DNA of 5,030 nt, taken from NCBI GenBank assembly GCA_964507095.1, contig CAZDOS010000077.1, forward strand, positions 1 to 5,030, in the 5' to 3' direction. The notes below the pieces were generated by a model. That model saw only the letters and a list, made by a program, of their open reading frames with translations. It was not told the origin of the DNA and made no database searches. Both the position numbers and the translations under genes were made by a program. This document shows positions 4,773 through 5,030 of the stretch, piece after piece. Within the stretch, counting starts at the first letter, position 1, and each line of letters opens with the position of its first letter. The DNA comes from RGIG3102 sp964507095 (GTDB lineage: Bacteria; Bacillota; Clostridia; Oscillospirales; Ruminococcaceae).

Positions 4773-5030
4773 TCAGCCTTTTGCGGCAGACACATAGTAG
4801 AGGTCGCTGCCGTTGATCAGATAACCCCAAGACGAATAGGACACGGAGAATGTGATCCTTCCGTCCGACTCGGACAGGTAACCGTTGAAGTGCTTATCCG
4901 AAGTCTCAATGTTGTTGATATACAGACAGTGTTCGGAAAGGATGTTGGCGTATCCTTCCGCATCTCCCACACCCTCAAAATGGAACTTTACCTTATATCC
5001 GCCTGTCTGAGGGGATGCTTCCTCGATATA
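4773..5030 (-). CDS. C-terminal 85 residues of an unrecognised protein (5' end outside window)
   Basis: The frame is open from the window edge at 5030 to TGA at 4775-4773; no start is needed inside the window. I do not recognise the family. The visible part is rich in Tyr, Ser, Gly and Asn with alternating polar and hydrophobic residues (for example FSVSYSSWGYLING), suggesting a beta-rich globular end with no membrane segment. A single Cys (CLYINN) is present. Such composition is common in secreted or cell-surface proteins and lipoproteins, but the N-terminus that would show a signal peptide is missing. A good terminator follows its stop, and codon use looks like its neighbours, which supports it as a real gene end. 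Confidence 0.72.
   Translation of the reverse strand, partial: YIEEASPQTGGYKVKFHFEGVGDAEGYANILSEHCLYINNIETSDKHFNGYLSESDGRITFSVSYSSWGYLINGSDLYYVSAAKG

Noticed and set aside
4773..4970. A 65-codon stand-alone gene starting at GTG 4970
   Set aside because: The frame stays open upstream to the window edge with no stop and no ribosome-binding site before the GTG, so it is the end of a longer gene.
1..5030. tRNA, rRNA, CRISPR arrays, insertion sequences, att sites
   Set aside because: Both strands were read; no cloverleaf, regularly spaced repeat, transposase or terminal inverted repeat pair was seen.

Overview
The window looks like chromosomal DNA of a low-to-mid-GC Firmicute, most likely an anaerobic clostridial or related lineage. 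The support is strong AGGAGG-type ribosome-binding sites, consensus sigma-A promoters, Rho-independent-type hairpins and a glmS-class ribozyme, an RNA found mainly in Firmicutes. I cannot name a genus.

Region 1 (1-660, minus strand) holds the first 87 codons of nagB (glucosamine-6-phosphate deaminase), cut by the window edge. Its long leader carries a strong extended -10 promoter (628-656) and a clear glmS self-cleaving ribozyme (357-485). This ribozyme responds to glucosamine-6-phosphate (GlcN6P) and normally precedes glmS, the GlcN6P synthase gene. Placing it before a deaminase would destroy the mRNA of a catabolic enzyme when its substrate is abundant. The arrangement makes sense if this NagB runs in the aminating, GlcN6P-forming direction, or if glmS follows in the same operon outside the window. 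This is the most notable observation.

Region 2 (793-2857, minus strand) holds a 12-TM major facilitator exporter and, upstream of it, a protein of the L-2-amino-thiazoline-4-carboxylic acid hydrolase family. The two are separated by 76 bp. That gap carries a separate promoter for the transporter, overlapped by an inverted repeat with a Fur-box-like core.

Region 3 (2769-3828) is a divergent promoter region followed by a plus-strand short-chain dehydrogenase/reductase (SDR). Its active site departs from the classical tetrad and resembles chlorophyll-b-reductase-like SDRs. It starts with GTG and a three-codon ATG frame overlaps the start. A hairpin at 3793-3828 lies between it and the convergent next gene.

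Region 4 (3868-5030, minus strand) holds a metal-dependent cyclase/kynurenine-formamidase-family hydrolase with its own consensus promoter. Just upstream are a 10-bp terminator hairpin and the 3' end of an unrecognised gene cut by the window edge.

The hydrolases, SDR and exporter could form a small accessory set acting on a cyclic or amide-type metabolite, but they sit in several transcription units and no shared substrate can be read from the sequence.
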